A stretch of 24,856 nucleotides of DNA from a virus. Of the stretch, positions 6,032 to 14,310 are shown in pieces; position 1 is the first letter of the stretch, and every line of letters starts with the position of its first letter. A model generated the notes under the pieces. The model made no database searches. It worked only from the letters and a program-made list of their open reading frames with translations, and had not been told where the DNA came from. Made by a program: the position numbers and the translations under genes. Where the stretch lies: positions 1-24,856 of IMG/VR virus record IMGVR_UViG_3300042922_000971; one strand, written 5' to 3'.

Positions 6032-7052
6032 CTATACCACCTCCGTAAGTGTAACTATTCCTGCTATTGGCATTTCCTCATTGTCTATTGTTATGTTTGC
6101 TGTACCACCGTTGACAAGTAAGGAATTGTAATCCTGTACTCCGGCTGTTGCCAGCAGTATACTACCTATTTTGGCATAACTTACACTGTAAGTCTCAAAT
6201 ACGGTATCTTTTAAGTATTCAGTCAATGCTGCTATGAATGCTGTCTGCACATCTGCCAGAAGCTGAGTTCCGTCAAGTATTACGTTAGCAGTGGGTACCT
6301 ATTGTCTGACTTGTAGGACTGCCAACAGTAACGGCAGCACCTATTGGCCTGACTGTTTCAATGTAAGCTGCTACAATAGCAGGTAATGCTGCGTCAATGG
6401 CCATATTACTGTCCACAACAAGAACTTTTACAGTTCCTGCGCCACTCCATAGTGGAAATACCTTTGCGTCCCCTACTCCGGGTACTTCCAAGGCCCATTC
6501 CTTATAATTGTCAGCATTTCCGGATGTGCTTGGTGATTGTATCTGAGCATAGAATCGGGCACGTAGATTGTCATCTGTTTCTTCATCGGCTCCAGAGATA
6601 AGTATAGAAGTTAAAGTAGCTGTAATGCCTGCTACATTGTCGATATTATCTAAAGTTCCGGAAAACTGATTACCTATCACACCAAGCTGTTCACATTGAG
6701 CTTTATAAACATTTGTTGACACCAGTTCAGTAATTACATAAGTAGTATCCTCTAAGCCCCACCTTGTACCTATTGCAACAACACCGGTTGTATCAACCTG
6801 TCTTATTGCATAAGTAGCGGCTTTTCTTGTGATACCATAGTCAGCAACTACTCTGTCGAGATATTCATCAACAGCTGTATCACCGCTTACCAGATCTATA
6901 AAGTTATTCAATAAAAAATAAGCTTGTGCCAATTGGTAAGCACATGGAGCCAGCGCGTCATATATGATAGAGCCTTCACGCTTGTCTACATCACTTGTAA
7001 CTCTGCTTAACATATCAGCAAGAATATTTTCATATGTCATTGTTTCGAACAT
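6032..7052 (-). pseudogene. xkdT: Baseplate J-like protein (XkdT), interrupted by a one-base frameshift
   Basis: The first frame (7052 down to 6285, 255 aa) has the baseplate J/gp47 pattern: DVDKREGSIIYDALAPCAYQ at the start, a SGADEETDDNLRARFY segment and a GNADNYKEWALEVPGVGDAKV segment. It stops with THC-TAA. The family continuation is found in the other frame: ANVILDGTQLLADVQTAF leading into KDTVFETYSVSYAKIGSILL and NGGTANITIDNEEMP, ending at 6032. Removing one C from the CCC run at 6293-6295 (minus strand) restores a continuous protein of about 339 aa, the normal length for XkdT. The wedge protein is essential for baseplate assembly in myoviruses, so as written the tail would be defective. 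A sequencing error in the short run is the main alternative. Confidence 0.85.
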
Positions 7053-7447
7053 TATACGTTCACTTCCTTCGTTATCTCTATTTCGCCATATATACTTACC
7101 ACGTCAAATGCGCATAGCACTTCATCACCTGTAATGGTGAATTTAAAGTTCTCGACACTTGTAATCCGGTTATCCTGGAGTAAGCAATCTTTTATTCTTC
7201 TTTTAAGCTCTACTTTTACATATGCAGGATCTCTGCCAATCAGACTTTCAAGCTCAATTCCGAAGTTAAACGAATAAATCGGAAATTCATATTTTTCAGT
7301 ACTTAGCGCTTTATATACATGCTGTTCCAGAGCTCCTAAATCATCTGTAAAGCCTTGAATATTTGTTTCTGATAGTTTATATGTTCTTGTTTGTTCAATT
7401 GTATCCTGAATGGTTAATTCGACATCTATTAGCCCTTTTGGTATCAT
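7052..7447 (-). CDS. xkdS: Baseplate protein, DUF2634, XkdS-like (131 aa)
   Basis: The sequence shows the DUF2634/XkdS pattern: TYKLSETNIQGFTDDLGALEQ, then IYSFNFGIELESLIGRD, LKRRIKDCLLQDNRITSV and a terminal beta strand. XkdS-like proteins are related to T4 gp25-type baseplate wedge proteins that nucleate sheath attachment. Start is ATG. It overlaps the XkdR gene by four bases and shares one base with the XkdT gene, so translation is coupled along the baseplate block. Confidence 0.9.
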   Translation of the reverse strand: MIPKGLIDVELTIQDTIEQTRTYKLSETNIQGFTDDLGALEQHVYKALSTEKYEFPIYSFNFGIELESLIGRDPAYVKVELKRRIKDCLLQDNRITSVENFKFTITGDEVLCAFDVVSIYGEIEITKEVNV

Positions 7448-7677
7448 TCAGATATCACCTCCAGGATAAAGAATTGTTGTCCTCCATGATTCCTTAAAAG
7501 TCTTACTTTACGGCCAGCAACCAGCGAACCCTTTAAATTGCCATAGACAAGCTCTAAGGGTATTGTAAGTTTGTCACTCACCTTTATTCCTTCGCTTGTC
7601 ACTGTGCCAATAAAAAAACTACATAGCTTTTCATTGCTCAGGTAGTTTTGCACTATGGTTTTAATCTCATTTATCAT
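7444..7677 (-). CDS. xkdR: Baseplate protein, DUF2577, XkdR-like (77 aa)
   Basis: A short protein between XkdQ and XkdS with the DUF2577 pattern: a helical start (MINEIKTIVQNYLSNEK), then a beta barrel-like section with GTVTSEGIKVSDKLTIPLEL and VRLLRNHGGQQFFILEVI. The GGQQFFILE ending is characteristic. It is thought to be a baseplate hub accessory. It overlaps both neighbours by four bases. Confidence 0.88.
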   Translation of the reverse strand: MINEIKTIVQNYLSNEKLCSFFIGTVTSEGIKVSDKLTIPLELVYGNLKGSLVAGRKVRLLRNHGGQQFFILEVISE

Positions 7678-8612
7678 ATTGCCACCTCCACAGTCATTGT
7701 GTGAACGGGTAAGAATTCATGTGTTACTGATTTGACTAGGAGCCGCTTATTGAGGCCCACATCTTCAATAGATGCGTAAAAACTTGTCCCGGCTCTCACC
7801 CTTGTATCTCCCAGGCAATTCAAAGTCAATGTTTCTGTTTCTCTATTGTAAAGACTTAATAACATGTCTGCTTTTGCTTTTGCCTGTGATGGATTACCGT
7901 TCTTGTCAAGCACTTCGAAATACTGCAGAAGCCCAAATTTAGCAATGGAGTTGTTGTCCTTTGACATATATACATCTCGTTTGCCTGTTGTTTCATTGTC
8001 GCTAACAAGCTTAATCACGTTGTAAAAATCATCATCTATAGACTTTTGGTATTCGAAGTCATAGCACAAACTTTCATCGCCTAAAACTAAATCCAGCCTT
8101 AAATCCTCAAGGTCCCTTATAGCCACACTCCCGAACTCATCTCGAAGTGCGTACCATTTACCTTTATTCATCAGTGTATCGCTAAGAGCCTTGTAAATGA
8201 TATCAAGCCAGGTCTTGTCGTCCTGGACACTAGTAGCAAGCTTATATACCGTGTCGGTTAATAATCCGATTGGCAATCCGAAATAATTGCACATCTTATT
8301 AACAAGGGTAGTCACTGTGTCATTTTTTACCACTATAGTGTCCTTTGACTTGCAGTATCTTAGTTGATCATAAGCTGTTATTGAAATTGCTTTTCTTTTG
8401 TTCTGGCCATGTTTAAACGCATAGCCATAAAAGATATTTGTATCATCGTATTTGAATCTTATGATACTGCCATTTTCAAGCTTTAAATTATCATCTACAT
8501 AGGAAAATTCAAACTTGCTGCAGCCATCATTTAGCTTATCCGTAAATGAAACAGACTTCGCAAGTTCACTTATTTCATATATCTGGTCAGTCTCAACTAA
8601 AAACTCCATCAT
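7674..8612 (-). CDS. xkdQ: Baseplate hub protein, XkdQ/YqbQ family (312 aa)
   Basis: The protein matches the XkdQ/YqbQ family, structurally akin to T4 gp27/phage P2 gpD hub proteins. Visible blocks are LAKSVSFTDKLNDGCSKFEF near residue 20, GYAFKHGQNKRKAISITAYD near 75, LRYCKSKDTIV with a following small domain, and the late ADMLLSLYNRETETLTLNCL and LLVKSVTHEF segments. It forms the central tail hub through which DNA passes. The start is ATG-ATG; the upstream XkdP gene overlaps by four bases. Confidence 0.9.
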   Translation of the reverse strand: MMEFLVETDQIYEISELAKSVSFTDKLNDGCSKFEFSYVDDNLKLENGSIIRFKYDDTNIFYGYAFKHGQNKRKAISITAYDQLRYCKSKDTIVVKNDTVTTLVNKMCNYFGLPIGLLTDTVYKLATSVQDDKTWLDIIYKALSDTLMNKGKWYALRDEFGSVAIRDLEDLRLDLVLGDESLCYDFEYQKSIDDDFYNVIKLVSDNETTGKRDVYMSKDNNSIAKFGLLQYFEVLDKNGNPSQAKAKADMLLSLYNRETETLTLNCLGDTRVRAGTSFYASIEDVGLNKRLLVKSVTHEFLPVHTMTVEVAI

Positions 8613-9274
8613 GATAGAATCACCAACTTCTGTCCTGGATAAATCAGGTTAGGGTTTTTAATGGCGTTTTCAGTGACAATTTTATTGTACTTGGAGCCGT
8701 CCCCATAGTATTTCTTTGCAATTGCCCAGAGGCTGTCTCCGCTTACTACTGTATAGCTACCTGTGCTTTTTGGATTTACTGCAACCGGAACTTCAACTTT
8801 TGCTGTGCTTGCTACCGCGGTCCCGGATTGCTGTACCACAACAGACTTTTTACCATATTTCTTGTATTCGAGCAGTTTGAAGCTGATATATTTGTCCCCC
8901 TCTTCTCCTGCCTTTTCAACTTCTTTTAACTCCTCGATAAGAACAAGCAAATTGATATCATCACCGATACCATTACTTGCTATAAACCTGACATGCGCCA
9001 AGTCGTTTCTCCATTTGCTGAACAAATTCAAATAGTAATCTGCATCCTTGAAGTTTCCAGAGGTCTCAACGTAATGTAAGGCTTCATGAGGAAATTCAAC
9101 TTCAAAACTGTATTCTGTCAGTTCCATATGTGTTGGTATAGCTATCTGTCCTAGCTTTAATATCTGATATCTTTCTATAGCTTGAACAGAGCTTTTGTTC
9201 AACTCTTCAGGATTCACTGGGAGTCTATATGTTTTATTATCATAATCAAAAAATATAGCATAATCAGACATCAT
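8609..9274 (-). CDS. xkdP: Tail/baseplate protein with C-terminal LysM domain, XkdP-like (221 aa)
   Basis: The N-terminal 130 residues match the XkdP/YqbP tail protein pattern (LPVNPEELNKSS, FPHEALHYVET, KWRNDLAHVRFIA). The last 47 residues are a LysM peptidoglycan-binding domain (YTVVSGDSLWAIAKKYYGDG, then NPNLIYPGQKLVIL). It probably sits at the tail tip or hub and anchors it to the cell wall during injection. I place the start at ATG 9274 or the next ATG at 9271, with GAGGGGG upstream; the longer frame to 9298 has no ribosome site. It overlaps the tape-measure gene end by about ten bases. Confidence 0.9.
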   Translation of the reverse strand: MMSDYAIFFDYDNKTYRLPVNPEELNKSSVQAIERYQILKLGQIAIPTHMELTEYSFEVEFPHEALHYVETSGNFKDADYYLNLFSKWRNDLAHVRFIASNGIGDDINLLVLIEELKEVEKAGEEGDKYISFKLLEYKKYGKKSVVVQQSGTAVASTAKVEVPVAVNPKSTGSYTVVSGDSLWAIAKKYYGDGSKYNKIVTENAIKNPNLIYPGQKLVILS

Positions 9275-10982
9275 AAACCCCCTCTGCAGCTGTTGCAATT
9301 TCTTCCTGAAGTATTAATTTAAGTCTACCGGTTACCTTATCAATATCCGCTTCCTCATGAACATCTCCAAATGTTACTGTAATATTTGGAGCCAATGTTG
9401 CCGTGCTGAATTTATTTATATAATCCCTTTCAGCTATATCTCGAAGGTATTGAATATTCTCGTCCGACATATCAACTTCGACGGATCCGTTTGCTCCGGT
9501 TCCTTCTATTGTTAACGGATTGTTTGATGTTCCAAAGTCAGCCATATCAAAACTTGATGATCCTTTATCCAATGCTGCTTGCGCATCCGCAATTTTAGAT
9601 TGTCTCAAGCTTGAATTCAACCTGGTATCATACTTCATATTCTTCAAGATTTCAGCCCTTCCGGCTTTACTTGCCTCATATTCAATCTTTGCTGTAGCAC
9701 CAAATGTAACATTATCGATAGTGTCAAAGGCAATTCCAGGAATCTTATTTGCAGCTGTTATAAATTGATTAATAAGATCAATTCCACCGTTTACCATTTC
9801 CTGTGTCGTGCTCAAGAAGTCCGCTTTCATACCTTCTGCAAAATCAACAATGGCAAAAGTAGCTGTAGCAAAACCAATACCTAACCAATCAAGTCCAGTA
9901 AGCATCTTATCAACGGCAATCTGCCAAGCTATATCAATACCTCCTACAGATTGTACCCATTTGGCAATTACCGCAACAATAATACCTATTAAAAGAGCGA
10001 CCCACATTAAAGGATTCGACAATAATGTTGCCTTCAATCCTTTGTTTGCTATATCTGCCTGGATAGCAGCAATTTTCATTATTCCTAATCCAAAAGCATA
10101 GGCGCCTACAGCTATAGCCGCCCCGTAGAAAATAGGCTCTAGGCTATCCCAATTGTCACCTATCCACTGGCCTCCTTCTGCAATCTTCTGAATAACCGGA
10201 AGAAATTGTTGCAGAAGTGTATTTTGAATAACGGTCCATGCCTGGCTGAATGTCATAGGTATATCAGCAAACTTGGCATTAACTTCGTCTGCTGCACTGA
10301 ACATTGCAGTCTTTATTACATTTGATGTGATAAGTCCGTCAGCAGCCATTTCCCTTAGTTCACCGGTTGACTTACCCAAACTCTTAGCTATTGCCTGTGC
10401 AAGCATAGGCGCATTTTCCATAATGGACCTAAATTCATCTCCTTGAAGCCTGCCTGCTGCCATTGCCTGGGTCAACTGATACATAGCATTAGTGGACTCA
10501 CTTAATGAGGATCCTGACACTTTGGCCATCTTCTGGAATATCTCAGTAAAAGCTATTATTTCTTTGTTACTATCGAATGAATCTTTAGCCAAAAGAACAA
10601 GCTTAGCAACTGATGAAGCTGTGCTTGCATATTCGCCTCTTGCGCGCTGTGCCGAAGCAAACACCATATCCTGCAGCTTAGCTGTTGTCTGAAGCCCATC
10701 ATTGACCAGGTCAAGTCTCGCTGACGTGAGAGTCATTTCATCTGCTAGATTTAATGTTTTCTGAACTGCTGCAAGGCTGACCACTGTTCCGACCAATTTC
10801 CCAAGTCCTGAACTTGCTAAGCTCGCATTCTTGTTCATTCCATTTAACTTATTATTAAATGAGTCAGCACTCTTGCTGGCTCCCATGAGCTTGCTTGAAG
10901 CAGCATCTGTCTTAGCCATTACCTTATCTACTGTTCTTGAATAGCCATCAGTCAGTTTGAATATAGAGTTCAACGTCGCCAT
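9264..10982 (-). CDS. Tail tape measure protein (572 aa)
   Basis: A helical N-terminal part with the tape-measure core domain (GYSRTVDKVMAKTDAASSKL, then MYQLTQAMAAGRLQGDEFRS and NAPMLAQAIAKSLGKSTGEL) is followed by strongly hydrophobic segments (IFYGAAIAVGAYAFGLGIM and LMWVALLIGIIVAVIAKW). It sets tail length and is ejected with the DNA. At 572 aa it is short for the class and predicts a short tail, by the usual rule of about 0.15 nm per residue. Its ATG overlaps the stop of the frameshifted chaperone product (TAATG), the classic arrangement. Confidence 0.92.
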   Translation of the reverse strand: MATLNSIFKLTDGYSRTVDKVMAKTDAASSKLMGASKSADSFNNKLNGMNKNASLASSGLGKLVGTVVSLAAVQKTLNLADEMTLTSARLDLVNDGLQTTAKLQDMVFASAQRARGEYASTASSVAKLVLLAKDSFDSNKEIIAFTEIFQKMAKVSGSSLSESTNAMYQLTQAMAAGRLQGDEFRSIMENAPMLAQAIAKSLGKSTGELREMAADGLITSNVIKTAMFSAADEVNAKFADIPMTFSQAWTVIQNTLLQQFLPVIQKIAEGGQWIGDNWDSLEPIFYGAAIAVGAYAFGLGIMKIAAIQADIANKGLKATLLSNPLMWVALLIGIIVAVIAKWVQSVGGIDIAWQIAVDKMLTGLDWLGIGFATATFAIVDFAEGMKADFLSTTQEMVNGGIDLINQFITAANKIPGIAFDTIDNVTFGATAKIEYEASKAGRAEILKNMKYDTRLNSSLRQSKIADAQAALDKGSSSFDMADFGTSNNPLTIEGTGANGSVEVDMSDENIQYLRDIAERDYINKFSTATLAPNITVTFGDVHEEADIDKVTGRLKLILQEEIATAAEGVYDV

Positions 10983-11565
10983 TATCGCCTACCTCCTTTC
11001 GCTTTATTTACTTGTTTTTTCTCTTCCTCTACCCTCAGCTGAGTGCTTGCATATAGAAAAGCTTTTTCTTTTTCACTCATGTTTGCAATAACTGAAGGCA
11101 GTATATGTAACTTCTGAAGTGCAAAATGAGCCAGATTAAACTCAGGATCATTTTGCTTTATTCGTTTTTTACTTCTTCAATATCCTCGTTTATGTCGCCA
11201 TCCAATCCGGATAATTCAGTGACTGCCTGTGACAGAGTCGCAAACTCTCCTATGTTGAGCATAACCCCCAACAATGAAGTTTCACCTAATACTCCATAAG
11301 CGTTCTGCAGTTCCGCATTTTTCAAGTCAGGAAATATGACAGCACTTGCAACAAGCGCATGAGAATATTCTGTTCTGTCCAGCCTTTCCTGGCCTGTTTT
11401 CTTGTCTGTCTTGGTATATTTCTTGATTAACTGAGCATTCTCTTTTTCAGATATTGGTCTGATTACAAACGGAACAGGCTTGCCATCTTCTACAAATCTA
11501 TTTGATATTACCACTTCTTTATTTTCAATTTTTACTGGGTTTAAAAATGCTTTTAATGAACTCAT
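10982..11565 (-). CDS. Tail assembly chaperone, -1 frameshift product (XkdN-like, about 194 aa)
   Basis: This is the long form made when ribosomes slip back one base at 11164-11170 near the end of the XkdN-like frame. The added 60 residues run RIKQNDPEFNLAHFALQKLH through a lysine/glutamate-rich helix (NMSEKEKAFLYASTQLRVEE) and stop with TAA at 10982, one base into the tape-measure ATG. No other start is needed or available for this stretch, which would otherwise be a 175-base gap. The pair of short and long products corresponds to lambda gpG and gpGT: the extension recruits tail tube protein to the tape measure. Evidence is the slip site, stem-loop, open frame and exact end. Confidence 0.85.
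11121..11170 (-). promoter_or_regulatory. Programmed -1 frameshift signal (slippery heptamer plus stem-loop)
   Basis: On the minus strand the in-frame heptamer A AAA AAC lies at 11170-11164, two codons before the zero-frame stop. Seven bases further on, GCAAAATGA (11156-11148) pairs perfectly with TCATTTTGC (11129-11121), with CC/GG able to extend it. Heptamer, spacer and stem match the standard recoding layout. Confidence 0.88.
11158..11565 (-). CDS. xkdN: Tail assembly chaperone, short form (XkdN-like, 135 aa)
   Basis: The zero-frame product matches phage XkdN-like tail assembly chaperones: FVEDGKPVPFVIRPISEKEN near the N-terminus, KKYTKTDKKTGQERLDRTEY, ALVASAVIFPDLKNAELQ and GEFATLSQAVTELSG. 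It is not part of the virion but binds tail tube and tape-measure proteins during assembly. The ATG follows AGAGG by eight bases. It lies after the tail tube gene, separated by an intrinsic terminator, and before the tape measure. Its 3' end carries the -1 frameshift signal giving the 194-aa form. Confidence 0.9.
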   Translation of the reverse strand: MSSLKAFLNPVKIENKEVVISNRFVEDGKPVPFVIRPISEKENAQLIKKYTKTDKKTGQERLDRTEYSHALVASAVIFPDLKNAELQNAYGVLGETSLLGVMLNIGEFATLSQAVTELSGLDGDINEDIEEVKNE

Positions 11566-11591
11566 TTAATTTACCTCTTTCTGTTAATATT

Positions 11592-11612
11592 AAAAAGGGA
11601 GCTCGCGCTCCC
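11592..11612 (-). terminator. Intrinsic terminator after the tail tube gene
   Basis: On the minus strand GGGAGC and GCTCCC (11607-11612 with 11597-11602) close a four-base loop, followed by TTTTT. It sits between the highly expressed tail tube gene and the chaperone gene, with no promoter after it, so it probably reduces downstream expression. Confidence 0.85.
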
Positions 11613-11614
11613 GA

Positions 11615-12085
11615 TTATCTGTAATTTTCCGGCAAAACAAAACTTTCAAGGTTTTCAATTCCATCATAGGTAAAGTCGCTGTCAAAAGTAATCGGATCAT
11701 CCGACTCCTCCACTGCCGCAACAGGAATGTTGTTAAAAATTACATTTGTCATAACTACTTCCTGTCTTCCGGTGGTTGACTGCGCGTCTTCGTTTACTAC
11801 CTGCAGCTTAATAGGGCTTCTCACTCCATTTTTTAGGAATGCTATAGCATGATTAAGCTGTTGGCTATTCATAAAATATAATGTTGCGGAGCCGGTCCCG
11901 GTTGCCCCTACGACTTTATGTTGAGTCATCTTATTGCCCAGCATACGTCTTGCCTGGACAATCAATTCAAGCTGAGCCCTAAGGCTCTGTGTTTCAAACA
12001 ATTCTCTATTGGCACCATCCATTGTTACATAGGCTTTGCCTTCACTTGAAGCAACGGTATCGCTTAATTGTACGTAATTATCCAT
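11615..12085 (-). CDS. xkdM: Tail tube protein, XkdM family (156 aa)
   Basis: The protein matches the XkdM (DUF2001) tail tube family: SSEGKAYVTMDGANRELFE near the start, LIVQARRMLGNKMTQHK in the middle and VIFNNIPVAAVEESDDP with SDFTYDGIENLESF at the end. It forms the inner tube of the contractile tail. It is placed directly after the sheath gene and before an intrinsic terminator, as expected for one of the most abundant products. Confidence 0.92.
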   Translation of the reverse strand: MDNYVQLSDTVASSEGKAYVTMDGANRELFETQSLRAQLELIVQARRMLGNKMTQHKVVGATGTGSATLYFMNSQQLNHAIAFLKNGVRSPIKLQVVNEDAQSTTGRQEVVMTNVIFNNIPVAAVEESDDPITFDSDFTYDGIENLESFVLPENYR

Positions 12086-12102
12086 ATTTTGAGCCTCCTT
12101 TC

Positions 12103-13149
12103 TTATGACAAGTTAACAGTGATGTAAATCTTTTCAACACTGTCAACCGGCTTAATATAGCAATCAATTAAAACTGCATCAGAAGCAATTCCTGCTGAAA
12201 CAGTTACGTCTTCAGGAGTAAATTCCTGTATAGCTCCAAGTCTTTGAAGTTCATTGAAATACTCAATCAAAGAAGCTCTTAAGAGAGATCTTCCATCAGC
12301 ATTGTTATTTACCTTGCCAATGTAATTCGATTCAAATATTTCAGTGATGTCATTGTTAATACCATCTATTGTTCTTATTACACGGTTTTTCTTGAACATT
12401 GCGCCCTTATCAACTGTAATTGTAGTCAAAGAGTTAATGTCATATACAGCTGACACGTTCTGAGCCGTATCAACCTTGAAAATGAATTTGCCGGCAGTTA
12501 TTGCGGCTTCCATCTCCGTCTTTGTCATTCTTGGGGAGACATCAATAGCACCTACATACTTCTTGCCAGTGTTAGACTGATATATGTTTGCTCCTGCTGT
12601 GACTCCTGCCACCCATGCTGCTGTCTGTTCAGATGTCAAGGTTGTTCCATCAGATAATTTTACTCCCTGTGCAACATTTATAATTGCTTCACTGTCTGCA
12701 ACATAGTCTGCTAGCACGCCCTGAATTTTAATTCCTTCGTCATCACGCATTGATTCAATCCATGTAGCGATAGACAGTTGATTAGCTGAATATGTTGCTG
12801 CCGGATACGGATAACAAATAACGTTAAAGTCAACAGTTTTCAGTGCTGCCAAAGCCGCAGTAATTACTCCTGCTGTGTGAGCTGCTCCCAGGTTGTAAAG
12901 TATAACTTTACTTGCGTTTTTCAATATTTCATTTATAAGCAGTTTATCAGCATCAGTTACACCCACAGGATATTCGCTTATATCAGTTGGTGTAATTTCG
13001 TACATTTCTCCTGCAGCTCCAACGCTAACTTCCTGCAATAAAACCACTATTCCCCTATCACCAAGGGTAATAGACAATGGTGCATTGGTAAGAAAATTAA
13101 AGTAGGCTCCTGGAAGCACTTTATTTTGACTGGTCCATGTTCCACCCAT
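12103..13149 (-). CDS. xkdK: Tail sheath protein, XkdK family (348 aa)
   Basis: The N-terminus MGGTWTSQNKVLPGAYFNF and GDRGIVVLLQEVSVG, the YPVGVTDADKLLINEILKNA segment, the AKFIFKVDTAQN-like late domain and the RSLLRASLIEYFNELQRLGAI block are characteristic of the contractile sheath family (subtilisin-like fold core). Its presence shows that the particle has a contractile tail. Length is slightly short compared with XkdK but within the range for the family. It precedes the tube gene by 18 bases. Confidence 0.93.
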   Translation of the reverse strand: MGGTWTSQNKVLPGAYFNFLTNAPLSITLGDRGIVVLLQEVSVGAAGEMYEITPTDISEYPVGVTDADKLLINEILKNASKVILYNLGAAHTAGVITAALAALKTVDFNVICYPYPAATYSANQLSIATWIESMRDDEGIKIQGVLADYVADSEAIINVAQGVKLSDGTTLTSEQTAAWVAGVTAGANIYQSNTGKKYVGAIDVSPRMTKTEMEAAITAGKFIFKVDTAQNVSAVYDINSLTTITVDKGAMFKKNRVIRTIDGINNDITEIFESNYIGKVNNNADGRSLLRASLIEYFNELQRLGAIQEFTPEDVTVSAGIASDAVLIDCYIKPVDSVEKIYITVNLS

Positions 13150-13161
13150 ATTTTCACTCCT

Positions 13162-13569
13162 TTATATATTTGTATTTGTTGTTTCTGTTTGCATCGGTAC
13201 TCCAATTTCAGTTTTGATTTCAGAGTAAATAACGTCAAATGTGAGATGCAGCACATTATCAGTTGTAATTGTCTTTTTATTTAGCACCCTGAAGGTACCT
13301 ATTAAATCAAAAGCCCTTAGAAAATTAAGCTGCATGCTTTGACAATCCGTGTTAATCTCCGCTTTTGATTTGTCGCTGAAGTATGCAATATCAAATGACA
13401 ACTTGCTTTTATACTTGACATTCAACCTTTTGCCATAATCCTGATCGGTAAGCGCGATTAAAAAAGAAGGTTTACTAAACCCCTGAGGAACATCTTCATC
13501 ATAAATTGTAGCACCTGGATAAATCTCCAAAAGCTTGTTTACTATTGCTTGCTTAACACTACTTATCAT
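13162..13569 (-). CDS. Tail terminator-like protein, XkdJ position (135 aa)
   Basis: A small alpha/beta protein: helical start VKQAIVNKLLEIYP, then IYDEDVPQGFSKPSFLIAL, a YKSKLSFDIAYFSD strand pair and LHLTFDVIYSEI near the end. The pattern and location between the gp10-like protein and the sheath fit the phage tail terminator family of PBSX-like elements. It would cap the tail and join it to the head. It overlaps the upstream gene by eleven bases and precedes the sheath by 12 bases. Confidence 0.8.
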   Translation of the reverse strand: MISSVKQAIVNKLLEIYPGATIYDEDVPQGFSKPSFLIALTDQDYGKRLNVKYKSKLSFDIAYFSDKSKAEINTDCQSMQLNFLRAFDLIGTFRVLNKKTITTDNVLHLTFDVIYSEIKTEIGVPMQTETTNTNI

Positions 13570-13972
13570 GTCGTTTATTCACCCTTTCTACCTCTTTTTT
13601 AAACTCTCTTACCAGAGCCTTGTCAACCTTGTTTATTGCTTTTTCAAGCATAAATTGACCTTTTACCCATCCGATTGTTTCACCGGATCTATTCACAATT
13701 CTATGGCCGTAGTTTACATATGAGCTGTAGTCCATGCTGTTTACTAATACCTTTGTTACGCCCTTTGTGGATTTAACTGCAGGAGTCGATCTCCAGCTTT
13801 TCTTCATCCACCCTGTGACTGTGTTTGTATTACTCTTGGCATCAGCAACGCCCTCATTTACAGCCCTATTCAATACTTTGACATCAATGTCTACTATATC
13901 ACCAAGCATGGCTTCAAGCTCTTTTCTAAACTTCTTGATAGCAGCCTGATTATACTTTTGATTGCTGTTCAT
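13559..13972 (-). CDS. HK97 gp10-like head-tail joining protein, XkdI-like (137 aa)
   Basis: The motif TVTGWMKKSWRSTP followed by VLVNSMDYSSYVNYGHRI and GWVKGQFMLEKAIN is the signature of the HK97 gp10 family, with the YxxYVxYGH segment clearly visible. The N-terminus is helical. These proteins form part of the neck. It overlaps the genes on both sides, four bases upstream and eleven downstream. Confidence 0.9.
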   Translation of the reverse strand: MNSNQKYNQAAIKKFRKELEAMLGDIVDIDVKVLNRAVNEGVADAKSNTNTVTGWMKKSWRSTPAVKSTKGVTKVLVNSMDYSSYVNYGHRIVNRSGETIGWVKGQFMLEKAINKVDKALVREFKKEVERVNKRHDK

Positions 13973-14310
13973 GCTGTATCATCTCGCTTAGCACTGAATT
14001 CCTGATGGCTTTTGTACGGAATTCCTTCTCCAATGTCAAGTGTTCTCGTCTTTCCGTCTTTCATCGTGACAATTATACGGTCTCCCTCTTTTAAATCAGT
14101 TTCTAAAGCACAAAATAATATATAGGAGTTAATTATCGATGGGGCACCTTCCATGCCTGTATCAGTCAATTTTGGTTTGCTAAGGTGACACTTGACATCA
14201 CTGTATAGTGGCACAGCAGGAAGTGTATTCTTGGTAATGCCATTAACTATGGATTTTTCCCATCTATAAACTGACATCTTATCTTTCCAAAGTCTCTCTA
14301 AGGCGCTCAT
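13969..14310 (-). CDS. Head closure/minor capsid protein, YqbH/XkdH-like (113 aa)
   Basis: The segment LWKDKMSVYRWEKSI, a central CHLSKPKL, LKEGDRIIVTMKDGKTRTLDIGEG and the ending SHQEFSAKRDD match the YqbH/XkdH family between the head-tail connector and gp10-like proteins. It probably plugs the portal ring after packaging. It overlaps both neighbours by four bases. Confidence 0.82.
   Translation of the reverse strand: MSALERLWKDKMSVYRWEKSIVNGITKNTLPAVPLYSDVKCHLSKPKLTDTGMEGAPSIINSYILFCALETDLKEGDRIIVTMKDGKTRTLDIGEGIPYKSHQEFSAKRDDTA

Noticed and set aside
13047-13256. Minus-strand frame overlapping sheath and tail terminator genes
   Set aside because: It overlaps two clearly identified genes in another frame and has no ribosome site.
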